From positions 83,533,152 through 83,597,151 of the forward strand of contig OX388350.1 in NCBI GenBank assembly GCA_947579665.1: a stretch of 64,000 nt of DNA. The letters are read 5' to 3'. The position numbers and the translations under genes were made by a program. Shown here in pieces: positions 23,996-36,850 of the stretch. The DNA is from Sympetrum striolatum (lineage: Eukaryota; Arthropoda; Insecta; Odonata; Libellulidae). The notes beneath the pieces are model-generated. The model was not told the DNA's origin, did no database searches, and saw nothing but the letters and a program-made list of their open reading frames with translations. The stretch's first letter is position 1, and every line of letters begins with the position of its first letter.

Positions 23996-24538
23996 AAAGC
24001 GAGATTTTCAGAATTCAGGGATCATATTAATGCGAAGAGGGAAGATTTCTGTAGTTTTTTGTGTGGTAATACTATTTACGATGGCTGGATGGAATTCCTA
24101 CGAATATTAAGGGAAGGCTTAGCTAGGTTTGTCCCAATTAAAACCCTTAGGGAGCGTAAGGATCCGCGTTGGATGATACCTAAGATGCGAGCGTTGCATA
24201 GGAAGCAAAGGATTTTACACGCACGGATGAAGAAGCTGGAGAAAATCGGAGTAGACTTTGATCTTGAGCGACAAAAATATTCGGAGATGCGAAGATTGGT
24301 TAAGGACGAATTGAAGAATGAGTTTCAGGAATATAGATCTAAAACCCTTTTAGAGTCTTTAGGAGGTGACCAGAAGGAATTTTGGTCATATGTCCGAGAA
24401 TCTCGAGGAGGTCAGTCTTCAGTACCCAGCCTTGTTAATGGCGTGGGTTTAATGGTTACTGAATCGTTAGAGAAAGCTAATCTAATTAATCGACACTACC
24501 AGGAAAGCTTTACTTTAGACGATGGACGCGCGAACTAA
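23996..24538 (+). pseudogene. LINE ORF2 linker region, copy A, ended by in-frame TAA
   Basis: The frame is open from the truncation point: KARFSEFRDHINAKRED and then DGWMEFLRILREGL, a lysine-rich stretch, EFWSYVRESRGGQSSVPSLV and ANLINRHYQESFTLDD. This is the part of LINE ORF2 between endonuclease and reverse transcriptase, where the 'FWxYV' and 'NxxFxxxFT' motifs are typical. TAA at 24536-24538 ends it, and the reverse transcriptase continues in the same frame two codons later. A single nonsense change therefore splits what was one ORF. Copy B has the same stop. With TTG at 24059 counted as a start it would be 159 residues, but no start is meaningful in a 5'-truncated element. Confidence 0.88.
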
Positions 24539-24562
24539 TTTTCTGTGCGTGTTGATTCAGAA

Positions 24563-26029
24563 ATGGAACCAATCGAGTTATCGGTGGATGGAATAAGAAA
24601 GTTGTTGCGGCAGGTAGACAAGAAAAAAGCGCCAGGACCAGAAGGTATACCATCGTTCGTCATTCAAACACTGGCGAATGAGCTTGCTCCCCTTCTTTTC
24701 GTATTCAATAGGAAAACCTTGGACGAAGGCGTTTTACCAATGTCGTGGAGAAGAGCGCATATCACTCCAATTCCTAAGAAAGGACGTTCCTCGAAACCTG
24801 AAGATTACCGTCCGATATCTTTAACGTCAATATTTTGTAAGACTATCGAGCACATTATAGCGAGTTCAATAATGCGTTTCCTAAGTGACATGGGGGCAAT
24901 TAGTCAATTTCAACACGGTTTCCGTAAAGGTAGGTCATGTGATACCCAGTTAGCCCTTTTTCTCCACGATGTAGTTAGAGCAGCTGATAAGGGTATAAGA
25001 ACAGACGCCATATTTCTAGATTTCAGAAAAGCTTTCGATCGAGTATCGCATGTAAAATTAATTCACAAGTTGACGGCTTACGGGATTAACGGAAAAGTTG
25101 TTGAGTGGATAAAGTCGTTTCTCGGGGAAAGATCGCAGCGAGTTGCGTTGGACGGAATTTTATCTGATGAGGTTCGCGTCACATCCGGTGTTCCACAGGG
25201 AAGTGTATTAGGACCAATTTTGTTCCTAATATATATTAACGATGTTATGGATAATATTAAATGCAAGGTTAGGTTATTCGCTGATGATACTGTTGTGTAT
25301 AGGGAGATCGTAACTGAAGATGACATTGGTAGTTTGCAGAACGATCTGAATATGATTTCGGGTTGGTGTAGTGATTGGCAGCTCGAGCTGAATGTAAAGA
25401 AGTGCGTTACCATGACTTTCACGCGATCCATTAACGTTACCTGCGTACCGTACAGAATTTCAGGAAATCCCTTGGAGCTCGTGATGCATCATAAATATCT
25501 AGGAATTACGCTCAGCAGTGATATTTCCTTCAAAGAGCATATTCGAGGCATAGTAGGAAAGGCGAATAGAATGCAAAGGTTAGCCAGCAAAATCCTTAGG
25601 GGATGTTCACCGAGAGTAAAAGAAATAACGTACTTTTCCCTAATTCGACCTCTACTTGAGTATTGCTGTGCGGTTTGGGATCCTCATGAAGAAGGATTAA
25701 TTTCCGATCTCGAGATGGTTCAACGTAGAGCAGCAAGGTTCGTCAAGGGAGATTTCAGATTCGACAGCAGTGTTTCGGCTATGTTAGGATCCCTCGGTTG
25801 GAACTCTCTTAGTGATAGAAGACGTGAATATCGACGGAAGCTTTTTGATAAATTTATCACTACCGATTTCGGGGAGGAGATAACAGATATTGTCATCCCA
25901 GTTATATACCTACGCGACCTTCGAGAGAAAACAAAAAAGCGATACAGGGAAGTAGTTGCCAGGACGGATAGCTACTTTTGGTCATTTTTTCCGCGTAGTA
26001 TTAGAGAAGCAAATAGCTCTCCAGATTAG
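24563..26029 (+). CDS. LINE reverse transcriptase, copy A (complete domain, truncated protein)
   Basis: It would copy LINE RNA into DNA at the target. Counted from the in-frame GTG at 24545 the frame has 494 codons. Motifs by residue: KKAPGPEGIP at 28-37, ITPIPKKG 73-80, YRPISLTS 88-95, QHGFRKGRS 123-131, LDFRKAFDRVSH 158-169 (first catalytic aspartate), TSGVPQGSVLGPILF 213-227, LFADDTVVY 244-252 (catalytic FADD), then KYLG 317-320 and the C-terminal region with CCAVWDPHE and MVQRRAARFV. The first ATG is at 24563; the frame runs without a stop to TAG at 26027-26029. All visible catalytic residues are intact, but the endonuclease and 5' control region are gone and an in-frame TAA precedes it, so an active element is unlikely. 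The layout fits the CR1/L2 group; the exact clade is inference. Confidence 0.9.
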   Translation: MEPIELSVDGIRKLLRQVDKKKAPGPEGIPSFVIQTLANELAPLLFVFNRKTLDEGVLPMSWRRAHITPIPKKGRSSKPEDYRPISLTSIFCKTIEHIIASSIMRFLSDMGAISQFQHGFRKGRSCDTQLALFLHDVVRAADKGIRTDAIFLDFRKAFDRVSHVKLIHKLTAYGINGKVVEWIKSFLGERSQRVALDGILSDEVRVTSGVPQGSVLGPILFLIYINDVMDNIKCKVRLFADDTVVYREIVTEDDIGSLQNDLNMISGWCSDWQLELNVKKCVTMTFTRSINVTCVPYRISGNPLELVMHHKYLGITLSSDISFKEHIRGIVGKANRMQRLASKILRGCSPRVKEITYFSLIRPLLEYCCAVWDPHEEGLISDLEMVQRRAARFVKGDFRFDSSVSAMLGSLGWNSLSDRRREYRRKLFDKFITTDFGEEITDIVIPVIYLRDLREKTKKRYREVVARTDSYFWSFFPRSIREANSSPD

Positions 26030-26053
26030 ATAGGTATTTTGGTGTCTTACACC

Positions 26054-26084
26054 CCCTGCCACGCGCCACTGGCGGATTGCAGGG
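26054..26084 (+). other. LINE 3' hairpin, copy A
   Basis: Outer stem CCCTGC (26054-26059) with GCAGGG (26079-26084); inner stem CGCC (26064-26067) with GGCG (26071-26074) around an ACT loop. It is followed directly by the (aaatgt)n tail. The LINE at 6488-6519 keeps the fold, with one G-T wobble replacing an A-T pair. This fits a 3' recognition structure for the reverse transcriptase (inference). Confidence 0.7.
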
Positions 26085-29000
26085 TTTAAATGTAAATGTA
26101 AATGTAAAATGTAAACCAGTCTGTCATCTAAATAAACAACAAAGGGAGAGACTGTTTAAATTAACAACTGCTATTAAATCAAAAACATTAGCTAATATAT
26201 ATAAAATGAGTCAAAAATGTATTCTTATATATATATTTTTAATAAAATATTGAATACTTATTTATCCAGTTCAATCCTCACTCCAAATTTGTGAATTTCC
26301 CCATTGATAGGCCTGGGATCCTCTGCATTGTTATTACCAGTCTGTCATCTAAATAAACAACAAAGGGAGACAATGAGATAAATATAAAGCAGCTTGTAGA
26401 TGATAAATATTAGCTAATGTAAATAAAATGAGTCAAAAATGAAATCTAATATCAATAGAATTAATATAATATTAAATACTTATTTATCCAGTTGGATCCT
26501 CTCTCAACATTTGTTAATATCAGCATTGATAGGCCTGGGATGCTCTGCATTGCTAAAACCAGTCTGTCATCTAAATAAACAACAATGGGAGAGACATTTA
26601 TAAATATAAACCAGCTAGTAGATGGTAAATATTAGCTAATGTAAATAAAATGAGTCAAAAATGTATTCTGATATCAATAGAATTAATATAATATTAAATA
26701 CTTATTCTTCTAGTTAGATCCTCTCTCAAAATTTGTGAATATTAGCAAAGATAGGCCTGGGATGCTCTGCATTGTTAAAACCAGTCTGTATTCTAAATAA
26801 ACAACAAAGGGAGAGACTTAGATAAATATAAAGCAGCTAGTAGATGATAAATATTAGCTAATGTAAATAAAATGAGTCAAAAATGAAATCTAATATCAAT
26901 AGAATTAATATAATATTAAATACTTATTTATCCAGTTGGATCCTCTCTCAACATTTGTTAATATCAGCATTGATAGGCCTGGGATGCTCTGCATTGCTAA
27001 AACCAGTCTGTCATCTAAATAAAGAACAATGGGAGAGACATTTATAAATATAAACCAGCTAGTAGATGGTAAATATTAGCTAATGTAAATAAAATGAGTC
27101 AAAAATGTATTCTGATATCAATAGAATTAATATAATAATAAAAACTTATTTATCCAGTTCGATCCTCTCTCAACATTTGAGAATATCAGCATTGATAGGC
27201 CTTGGTTGCTCTGCATTGTTAAAACCAGTGTGTAATATAAATAAACAACAAATTGAGAGACTTAGAAAAATATAAAGCAGCTACTAGAAGATAAATATTA
27301 CCTAATGTAAATAAAATGAATCAAAAACGTATTCTAATATCAATAGAATTAATATAATATTAAATACTTATTTATCCAATTAGATCCTCTCTCAACATTT
27401 GTGAATATAAGCATTAATATGCCTTGGATGCTCTGTATTGTTAAAAGCAGTATGTCATCTAAATAAACAACAGAGGGAGAGACTGAGATAAATATATAAA
27501 GTAGCTAAAAGATGATAAATATTAGCTAATGTAAATAAAATTAGTCAAAAATGTATTTTAATATCTATAGAATTAATATAATATTACATACTTATTTATC
27601 CAGTTTGATCCTCTCTTAACATTTGTGAATATCAGCATTGATATGCCTGGGATGCTCTGCATTGTTATAACCAGTCTGTCATCTCAATAAACAACAAAGG
27701 GAGAGACTTAGATAAATATAAATCATCTAGTAGATGATAAATATAAGCTAATGTACATAAAATGAGTCAAAAATGTATTCTAATATCAATAGAATTGATA
27801 TAATATCAAATACTTATTTATCCAGTTGGATTCTCTCTCAACATTTGTGAATATCAGCATTCATAGGCCTGGGATGCTCTGCATTGTTATAACCAGTCTG
27901 TCATCTAAATAAACAACAAAGGGAGACACTGAGATAAATATAAAGCAGCTAGTAGATTATAAATATTAGCATAAGTAAATAAAATGAGTCAAAAATGTAT
28001 TCTATTATCAATAGAATTAATATAATATTAAATACTTAATTATCCAAATGGAGCATCTCTAAACATTTGTGATATTATCATTGATAGGCCTGGGATGTTC
28101 TATATTGTTAAAAGCAGTATGTCATCTAAATAAACAACAAAGAGAGAGACTTATATAAATATACAGCTGCTATTAGATGTAAAACATTAGCAAATATATA
28201 TAAAATGAGCCAAAAATGTATTCTAATATCAATATAATTAATATAATATTAAATACCTATTTATCCAGTTCAATCCTCTCTCAACATTTGTGAATATCGG
28301 CATTCATAGGCCTGGGATCCTCTGCAATGTTATAACCAGTCTGACATCTAACTATACAACAGAGGGAGACGGTGAGATAAATAAACAGCTGCTATTAGAT
28401 GAAAACATTAGCTAATGTATATAAAATGTATCAAAAATGTATACTAATATCAATAGAATTAATATAATATTAAATACTTATTTATCCAGTTCAATCCTAT
28501 CTCAACATTTGTGAATATCCGCATTGATAGGGCTGGGATGCTCTGCATTGTTATAGCGAGTCTGTCATCTATATAAACAACAAAAAGAGGGACTGAAATA
28601 AATATTAGGCTGCTAGTAGATGATAAATATTAGCTAATGTAAATAAAATGAGTCAAAAATGTATTGTAATATCAATAGAATAAATATAATATTAAATACT
28701 TATTTATCCAGTTCGATCCTCTCTAAACATTTGCGAATATCAGCATTGATAGGCCTGGGATACTCTGCATTGTTATAACCAGTCTGTCTTCTCAATAAAC
28801 AACAAAGGGAGACAATGAGATAAATATAAAGCAGCTAGTAGATGATAAATATTAGCTAATGTAAATAAAATGAGTCAAAAATGAAATCTAATATCAATAG
28901 AATTAATATAATATTAAATACTTATTTATCCAAGTAGATCCTCTCTCAACATTTGCGAATATCAGCATTGATAGGCCTTGGATGCTCTGCATTGTTAAAA

Positions 29001-30171
29001 GCAGTATGTCATCTAAATTAACAACAAAGAGAGAGACTGAGATAAATTTAAAGCAGCTAGTAGAATATAAATATTTGCTAATGTAAATAAAATGATTCAA
29101 AAATGTATTCTAATATCAATAGAATTAATATAATATCAAAAACTTATTTATCCAGTTGGATCCTCTCTCATTAATTGTGAATATCTGCATTGATAAGCCT
29201 GGGATGCTCTGCTTTGTTATTACCAGTCTGTCATGTAAATAAATACAAAGGGAGGGACTTAGATAGATATAAAGCAGCTAGAGAATGATAAATATTAGCT
29301 AATATAAATAAAATGAGTAAAGAATGTATTCTAATATCAATAGAATTAATATAATAATAAAAACTTATTTATCCAGTTCGATCCTCTCTCAACATTTGAG
29401 AATATCAGCATTGATAGGCCTTGGTTGCTCTGCATTGTTAAAACCAGTGTGTAATATAAATAAACAACAAATTGAGAAACTTAGAAAAATATAAAGCAGC
29501 TAGTAGAAGATAAATATTACCTAATGTAAATAAAATGAGTCAAAAATGTATTCTGATATCAATAGAATTAATATAATAATAAAAACTTATTTATCCAGTT
29601 CGATCCTCTCTCAACATTTGAGAATATCAGCATTGATAGGCCTTGGTTGCTCTGCATTGTTAAAACCAGTGTGTAATATAAATAAACAACAAATTGAGAG
29701 ACTTAGAAAAATATAAAGCAGCTACTAGAAGATAAATATTACCTAATGTAAATAAAATGAATCAAAAACGTATTGTAATATCAATAGAATTAATATAATA
29801 TTAATTACTTATTTATCCAATTAGATCCTCTCTCAACATTTGTGAATATAAGCATTGATATGCCTTGGATGCTCTGTATTGTTAAAAGCAGTATGTCATC
29901 TAAATAAACAACAGAGGGAGAGACTGTTTAAATTTACCGCTGCTAGTAAATCAAAAACATTAGCTAAAATATATTAAATGAGTCCAAAATGTATTGTAAT
30001 ATCAATAGAATTAATATAATATTAAATACTTATTTATCTAGTTGGATCCTCTCTCAACATTTGTGAATATCAGAATTGATAGGCCTGGGATGCTCTGCAT
30101 TGTTATTACCAGTCTGTCATCTCAATAAACAACAAATGGAGAGACTTAGATAATTTTAAATTAGCTAGTAG

Positions 30172-30291
30172 ATGATAAATATAAGCTAATGTATATAAAA
30201 TAAGTCAAAAATGTATTCTAATATCAATTGAATGATAAATATAATCTAATGTATATAAAATAAGTCAAAAATGTATTCTAATATCAATTGA
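30172..30291. repeat. 60 bp tandem duplication inside a monomer
   Basis: 30172-30231 and 30232-30291 are the same 60 bp ('gataaatataagctaatg...atatcaattga') with two differences, a slippage-type duplication shorter than the monomer. Confidence 0.9.
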
Positions 30292-32189
30292 ATTATAATA
30301 ATATTAAATACTCATTTATCCAGTTCGATCCTCTCTCAACATTTGTGAATATCAGCATTAATAGGCCTGGGATGCTGTGCATTGTAATAACCAGTCTGTC
30401 ATCTAAATAAACAACAAAATGAGACAGAGATAAATATACAGCTGCTATTAGTTGATAAATATAAGCTGATGTATATAAAATAAGTCAAAAATGTATTCTA
30501 ATATCAATTGAATTATAATAATATTAAATACTCATTTATCCAGTTCGATCCTCTCTCAACATTTGTGAATATCAGCATTAATAGGCCTGGAATCCTCTGC
30601 ATTGTCATAACCAGTCTGTCATCAAAATAAACAACAAAGGGAGACAATGAGATAAATATAAAGCAGCTAGTCCATTATAGATATTAGCTAATGTAAATAA
30701 ATTGAGTCAAAAATGTATTCTAATATCAATAGAAATAATATAATATTAAATACTTATTCTTCTAGTTAGATCCTCTCTCAAAATTTGTGAATATTAGCAA
30801 TGATAGGCCTGGGATGCTCTGCATTGTTAAAACCAGTCTGTATTCTAAATAAACAACAAAGGGAGAGACTTAGATAAATATAAAGCAGCTATTAGATGAT
30901 AAATATTAGCTAATGTAAATAAAATGAGTCAAAAATGAAATCTAATATCAATAGAATTAATATAACATTAAATACTTATTTATCCAGTTGGATCCTCTCT
31001 CAACATTTGTGAATATCAGCATTGATAGGACTTGAATGCTCTGCATTGTTAAAAGCAGTATGTAATCTAAATAAACAACAAAGGGAGAGACTTAGATAAA
31101 TATAAAGCAGCTAGTAGATGATAAATATTAGCTAATGTAAATAAAATGAGTCAAAAATGAAATCTAATATCAATAGAATTAATATAATATTAAATACTTA
31201 TTTATCCAGTTGGATCCTCTCTCAACATTTGTTAATATCTGCATTGATAGGCCTGGGATGCTCTGCATTGCTAAAACCAGTCTGTCATCTAAATAAACAA
31301 CAATGGGAGAGACATTTATAAATATAAACAAGCTAGTAGATGGTAAATATTAGCTAATGTAAATAAAATGAATCAAAAACGTATTCTAATATCAATAGAA
31401 ATAATATAATATTAAATACTTATTTATCCAAATAGATCCTCTCTCAACATTTGTGAATATAAGCATTGATATGCCTTGGATGCTCTGTATTGTTAAAAGC
31501 AGTATGTCATCTAAATAAACAACAGAGGGAGAGACTGTTTAAATTTACCGCTGCTAGTCTAATAATGCTAGCTACTAGGCTATTCTAATATCAATTGAAT
31601 TATAAATATAAGCTAATGTATATAAAATAAGTCAAATATGTATTCTAATATCAATTGAATTATAATAATATTAAATACTCATTTATCCAGTTCGATCCTC
31701 TCTCAACATTTGTGAATATAAGCATTAATAGGCCTGGGTTGCTCTGCATTGTAATAACCAGTCTGTCATCTAAATAAACAACAAAGGGAGAGACTGAGAT
31801 AAATATACAGCTGCTATTAGATGATAAATATTAGCTAATGTAAACAAAATGAGTCAAAAATGTATTCTAATATCAATAAAATTAATATTATATTATATAC
31901 TCATTTATCCAGTTCGATCCTCTCTCAACATGTGTGAATATCAGCATTGATATGCCTGGGATGCTCTTTATTGTTAAAAGCAGTATGTCATCTAAATAAA
32001 CAACAAAGAGAGAGACTTAGATAAATATACAGCTGCTATTAGATGTAAAACATTAGCAAATATATATAAAATGAGCCAAAAATGTATTCCAATATCAATA
32101 TAATTAATATAATATTAAATACTTATTTATCCAGTTCAATCCTCTCTCAACATTTGTTAATATCGGCATTCATAGGCCTGGGATCCTCT

Positions 32190-33000
32190 GCATTGTTATA
32201 ACCAGTCTGTCATCTAAATAAATAAGAAAGGGAGACACTGAGATAAATATATAAAGCAGCTAAAAGATGATAAATATTAGCTAATGTAAATAAAATGAGT
32301 CAAAAATGTATTCTATTTTCAATAGAATTAATATAATATTAAATACTTAATTATCCAGTTGGATCCTCTCTCAACATTTGCGAATATCAGCATTGATAGG
32401 CCTGGGATCCTCTGCATTGTTATAACCAGTCTGTCATCTAAATAAACAAGAAAGGGAGACGCTGAGATAAATATATAAAGCAGCTAAAAGATGATAAATA
32501 TTAGCTAATGTAAATAAAATGAGTCAAAAATGTATTCTAATATCTATAGAATTAATATAATATTACATACTTATTTATCCAGTTGGATCCTCTCTCAACA
32601 TTTGCGAATATCAGCATTGATAGGCCTGGGATCCTCTGCATTGTTATAACCAGTCTGTCATCTAAATAAACAAGAAAGGGAGACACTGAGATAAATATAT
32701 AAAGCAGCTAAAAGATGATAAATATTAGCTAATGTAAATAAAATGAGTCAAAAATGTATTCTATTTTCAATAGAATTAATATAATATTAAATACTTAATT
32801 ATCCAGTTGGATCCTCCCTCAACATTTGCGAATATCAGCATTGATAGGCCTGGGATCCTCTGCATTGTTATAACCAGTCTGACATCTAAATAAACAAGAA
32901 AGGGAGACACTGAGATAAATATATAAAGCAGCTAAAAGATGATAAATATTAGCTAATGTAAATAAAATGAGTCAAAAATGTATTCTAATATCAATAGAAT
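32190..33000. repeat. Run of four near-identical monomers
   Basis: Consecutive monomers sharing 'gaaagggagac(a/g)ctgagataaat', 'atataaagcagctaaaagatg' and 'gttggatcctc' recur with starts near 32227, 32450, 32686 and 32900. They differ from each other by only a few bases, far less than typical neighbours in the array. Confidence 0.85.
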
Positions 33001-34159
33001 TAATATAATATTACATACTTATTTATCCAGTTCGATCCTCTCTCATCATTTGTGAATATCAGCATTGATATGCCTGGGATGCTCTGCATTGTTATAACCA
33101 GTCTGTCATCTCAATAAACAACAAAGGGAGAGACAGAGATAAATATAAAGCAACTAGTAGATTATAAATATTAGCATAAGTAAATAAAATGAGTCAAAAA
33201 TGTATTCTATTATCAATAGAATTAATATAATATTAAATACTTTATTATCCAAATGGATCCTCTCTAAACATTTGTGATATTAGCATTGATAGGCCTGGGA
33301 TGCTCTTTATTGTTAAAAGCAGTATGTCATCTAAATAAACAACAAAGAGAGAGACTTATATAAATATACAGCTGCTATTAGATGTAAAACATTAGCAAAT
33401 ATATATAAAATGAGCCAAAAATGTATTCTAATATCAATATAATTAATACAATATTAAATACCTATTTATCCAGTTCAATCCTCTCTCAACATTTGTGAAT
33501 ATCGGCATTCATAGGCCTGGGATCCTCTTCAATGTTATAACCAGTCTGACATCTAACTATACAACAGAGGGAGACGGTGAGATAAATAAACAGCTGCTAT
33601 TAGATGAAAACATTAGCTAATGTATATAAAATGTATCAAAAATGTATACTAATATCAATAGAATTAATATAATATTAAATACTTATTTATCCAGTTCAAT
33701 CCTATCTCAACATTTGTGAATATCCGCATTGATAGGGCTGGGATGCTCTGCATTGTTATAGCGAGTCTGTCATCTATATAAACAACAAAAAGAGGGACTG
33801 AAATAAATATTAGGCTGCTAGTAGATGATAAATATTAGCTAATGTAAATAAAATGAGTCAAAAATGTATTGTAATATCAATAGAATAAATATAATATTAA
33901 ATACTTATTTATCCAGTTCGATCCTCTCTAAACATTTGCGAATATCCGCATTGATAGGGCTGGGATCCTCTGCATTGTTATAACCAGTCCGTTAGATTGA
34001 TAGATGATCTTCATTGTTTAAACCAGTCTGTCATCTTAATAAACAACAAAGGGAGACACTGAGATAAATATAAAGCAACAAGTAGATTATAAATATTAGC
34101 TTAAGTAAATAAAATGAGTCAAAAATGCATTCTATTATCAATAGAATTAATATAATATT

Positions 34160-34960
34160 AAATACTTAATTATCCAAATGGATCCTCTCTAAACATTTGC
34201 GAATATCAGCATTGATAGGCCTTGGATGCTCTGCATTGTTATAACCAGTCTGTCATCTACATAAACAAGAAAGGGAGACATTGAGATAGATATAAAGCAG
34301 CTAGTAGATGATAAATATTAGCTAATGTAAATAAAATGAGTCAAAAATGTATTCTAATATCAATAGAATTAATATAATATTAAATACTTATTTATCCAAG
34401 TAGATCCTCTCTCAACATTTGCAAATATCAGCATTGATAGGCCTTGGATGCTCTGCATTGTTAAAAGCAGTATCTCATCTAAATTAACAACAAAGAGAGA
34501 GACTGAGATAAATATAAAGCAGCTAGTAGATGATAAATAATAGCTAATGTAAATAAAAAGAGTCCATAATGTTTTCTAATATCAATAGAATTAATATAAT
34601 ATTAAATACTTATTTATCCAGTTTGATCCTTCCTCAACATTGTGAATATCATCATTGATTTTCCTGGGATCCTCTTCATTGATATAACCAGTATGTCATC
34701 TTAATAAACAACATAGGGAGAGACTGAGATAATTATATACAGCTGCTATTAGATGAAAATCATTAGTAAATATATATAAAATGAGTCAAAAATGTTTTCT
34801 AATATCAATAGAATTAATATAATATTAAATACTTATTTATCCAGTTCAATCCTCTCTCAACATTTGTGAATATCAGCATTGATAGGGCTGGGATGCTCTG
34901 CATTGTTCTAACCAGTCTGACATCTAAATAAACAACAAAGGGAGAGACAGAGATAAATAT
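34160..34960. repeat. Recurring multi-monomer block (other copies near 1, 22137, 40195, 46745 and 57285)
   Basis: The ordered monomers are one with 'gacattgagatagatataaa', one with 'ccaagtagatcc' and 'ttaacaacaaagagagag', one with 'aaaaagagtccataatgtt', and one with 'catcattgattttcctggg'. The same order recurs at the listed positions; the copies near 1 and 22137 keep only the first three or four monomers. This is a higher-order unit spread at irregular intervals. Confidence 0.85.
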
Positions 34961-36850
34961 AAAGCAACTAGTAGATTATAAATATTAGCTAATGTAAATA
35001 AAATGAGTCAAAAATGTATTCTAATATCAATAGAATTAATATAATATTAAATACTTATTTATCCAGTTCGATCCTCTTTCAACATTTGTGAATATGGGCA
35101 TTGATAGGCTTGGGATCCTCTGCAATGTTATAACCAGTCTGATATCTAAATAAACAACAAAGGGAGAGACTGTTTAAATTTACATCTGGTATTAAATCAA
35201 AAACATTAGCTTATATATATAAAATGAATCAAAAATGTATTCTTATATATATAGAATTAATAAAATATTGAATACTTATTTATCCAGTTCGATCCTCTCT
35301 AAAAATTTTTGAATTTCCCTATTGATAGGCCAGGGATCCTCTGCATTGTAATAACCAGTCTGTAATCTAAATAAACAACAAAGGGAAACACTGAGCTAAA
35401 TAAACAGCTGCTATTAGATGAAAACATTAGCTAATGTATACAAAATGTTACAAAAATGTATACTAATATCAATAGAATTAATATAATATTAAAATACTTA
35501 TTCATCCAGTTTGATCCTCTCTCAACATTTGTAAATATCAGCATTAATAGGCCTGGGATCCATGCATTGTTATAGCCAGTCTGTCATGTAAATAAACAAA
35601 AAAGGGAGAGACTGAGTAATTTCACAGCTGCTAGTAGCTCAAAAACATTAGGTTATATATATAAAATGAGTCAAAAATTTAGTCTTAAATCAATAGAATG
35701 AATATAATATTATAAACTTATTCATCCAGTTCGATCCTCTCTCAACATTTGTGAATATTAGCATTGATAAGTGAGGGATGCTCTTAATTGTTAAAACCAG
35801 TCTGCCATCTAAATAAACAACAAAGGGAGACAATGAGATAAATATAAAGCAGCTAGTCGATTTTAAATATTAGCTAATGTAATTAAAATGAGTCAAACAT
35901 GTATTCTGACATCAATAGAATTAATATAATATTAAATACTTATTTTTCTAGTTGGATCCTCTCTCAACATTTGTGAATATCTGTATTGATAGGCCTGGAT
36001 TGTTCTGCATTGTTAAAACCAGTATGTCTTCTAAATAAACAACAAAGGGAGAGACTTAGATAAATATAAAGCAGCTAGTGGATGATAAATATTAGCTTAT
36101 GTAAAAAAAATGAGTCAAAAATGTATTCAAATATCAATAGAATTAGTATAATATTAAATACTTATTTATGCAGTTGGATCCTCTCTCAGCATTTGTGATT
36201 ATCATCATTGATAGGCCTGGGATGCTCGGCATTGTTATAACCAGTCTGTTATCAAAATTAAAAAACAAAGGGAGGAACTGAGATAAAATAAAGCTGCTAG
36301 TAGATGATAAATATTAGCTAATATATATAAATTGAGCCAAAAATGTATTCTAATATCAATAGAATTAATTAATATTAAATACTTATTTATGCAGCTCGAT
36401 CCTCTCTCAACATTTGTGAATATAAGCATTGAAAGGCCTGGGATGCTCTGCATTGTTATAATCAGTATGTCATTTAAATAAACAACAAAGGGAGAGTTTG
36501 TTTAAATTTACAGCTGCTAGTAAATCAAAAACATTAGCTAATATATGTAAAATGAGTCCAAAATTTATTCTAATATCAATTGAATTAATATAATATTAAA
36601 TACTCATTTATCCAATCCGATCCTCTCTCAACATTTGTGAATATCAGCATTGATAGGCCTGGGATGCTTTGCATTGTTATAACCAGTCTGTCATCTAAAT
36701 TAACAACAAAGGGAGTGACTGAGATAAATATACAGCTGCTAGTAGATGATAAATATAAGCTAATATATATAAAATGAGTCAAAAATGTATTCTAATATCA
36801 ATAGAATTAATATAATATTAAATACTTATTCATCCAGTTCGATCCTCCCT
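34950..36850. repeat. Duplicated satellite block (mate 42350-44255, offset about 7,405 bp)
   Basis: A shared run of variant monomers includes the rare 'aatatgggcattgataggcttggg' (35090 and 42495) and 'gatctattgaatttccctattg'-type monomers at about 35310 and 42715. One monomer near 36030 versus 43440 differs, as if replaced by conversion. The 36585-36782 and 43991-44188 minus-strand frames are a by-product of this duplication. Confidence 0.85.

Larger units (their letters stand above)
23994..26113 (+). mobile_element. 5'-truncated CR1/L2-type LINE inserted in satellite, copy A
   Basis: The satellite phrase 'gcattgttataac' breaks at 23993 and resumes as 'aaccagtctgtcatc' at 26114, so at most three bases (AAC) are duplicated. 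Very short or absent target duplications are common in the CR1/L2 group. The insert holds 3' endonuclease-linker and reverse transcriptase coding sequence, a 3' hairpin (26054-26084) and an (aaatgt)n tail (26085-26113). The 5' end with the endonuclease is missing. It is the same insertion as copy B: about 17 base differences by eye over 2,120 bp, no indel, identical junctions. Confidence 0.95.
22780..26395. repeat. Duplicated satellite block containing LINE copy A (mate 51155-54770)
   Basis: Sequence corresponds at a constant offset of 28,375 bp from about 22780 to about 26395, with few differences and almost no indels. The block spans satellite, the whole LINE and satellite again. Outside these limits the two regions match different monomer types. 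Confidence 0.92.

Noticed and set aside
25078..25431. Antisense frames within the LINE copies (25078-25431, 53453-53806 and 52953-53135, minus strand)
   Set aside because: They are shadows of the reverse transcriptase coding strand with no recognisable domain.
23991..26116. Independent site-specific insertion of two LINEs at the same satellite position
   Set aside because: Identical truncation points, a shared nonsense codon and matching flanks outside the insertion fit duplication of one insertion. Site preference would not give the same 5' truncation.
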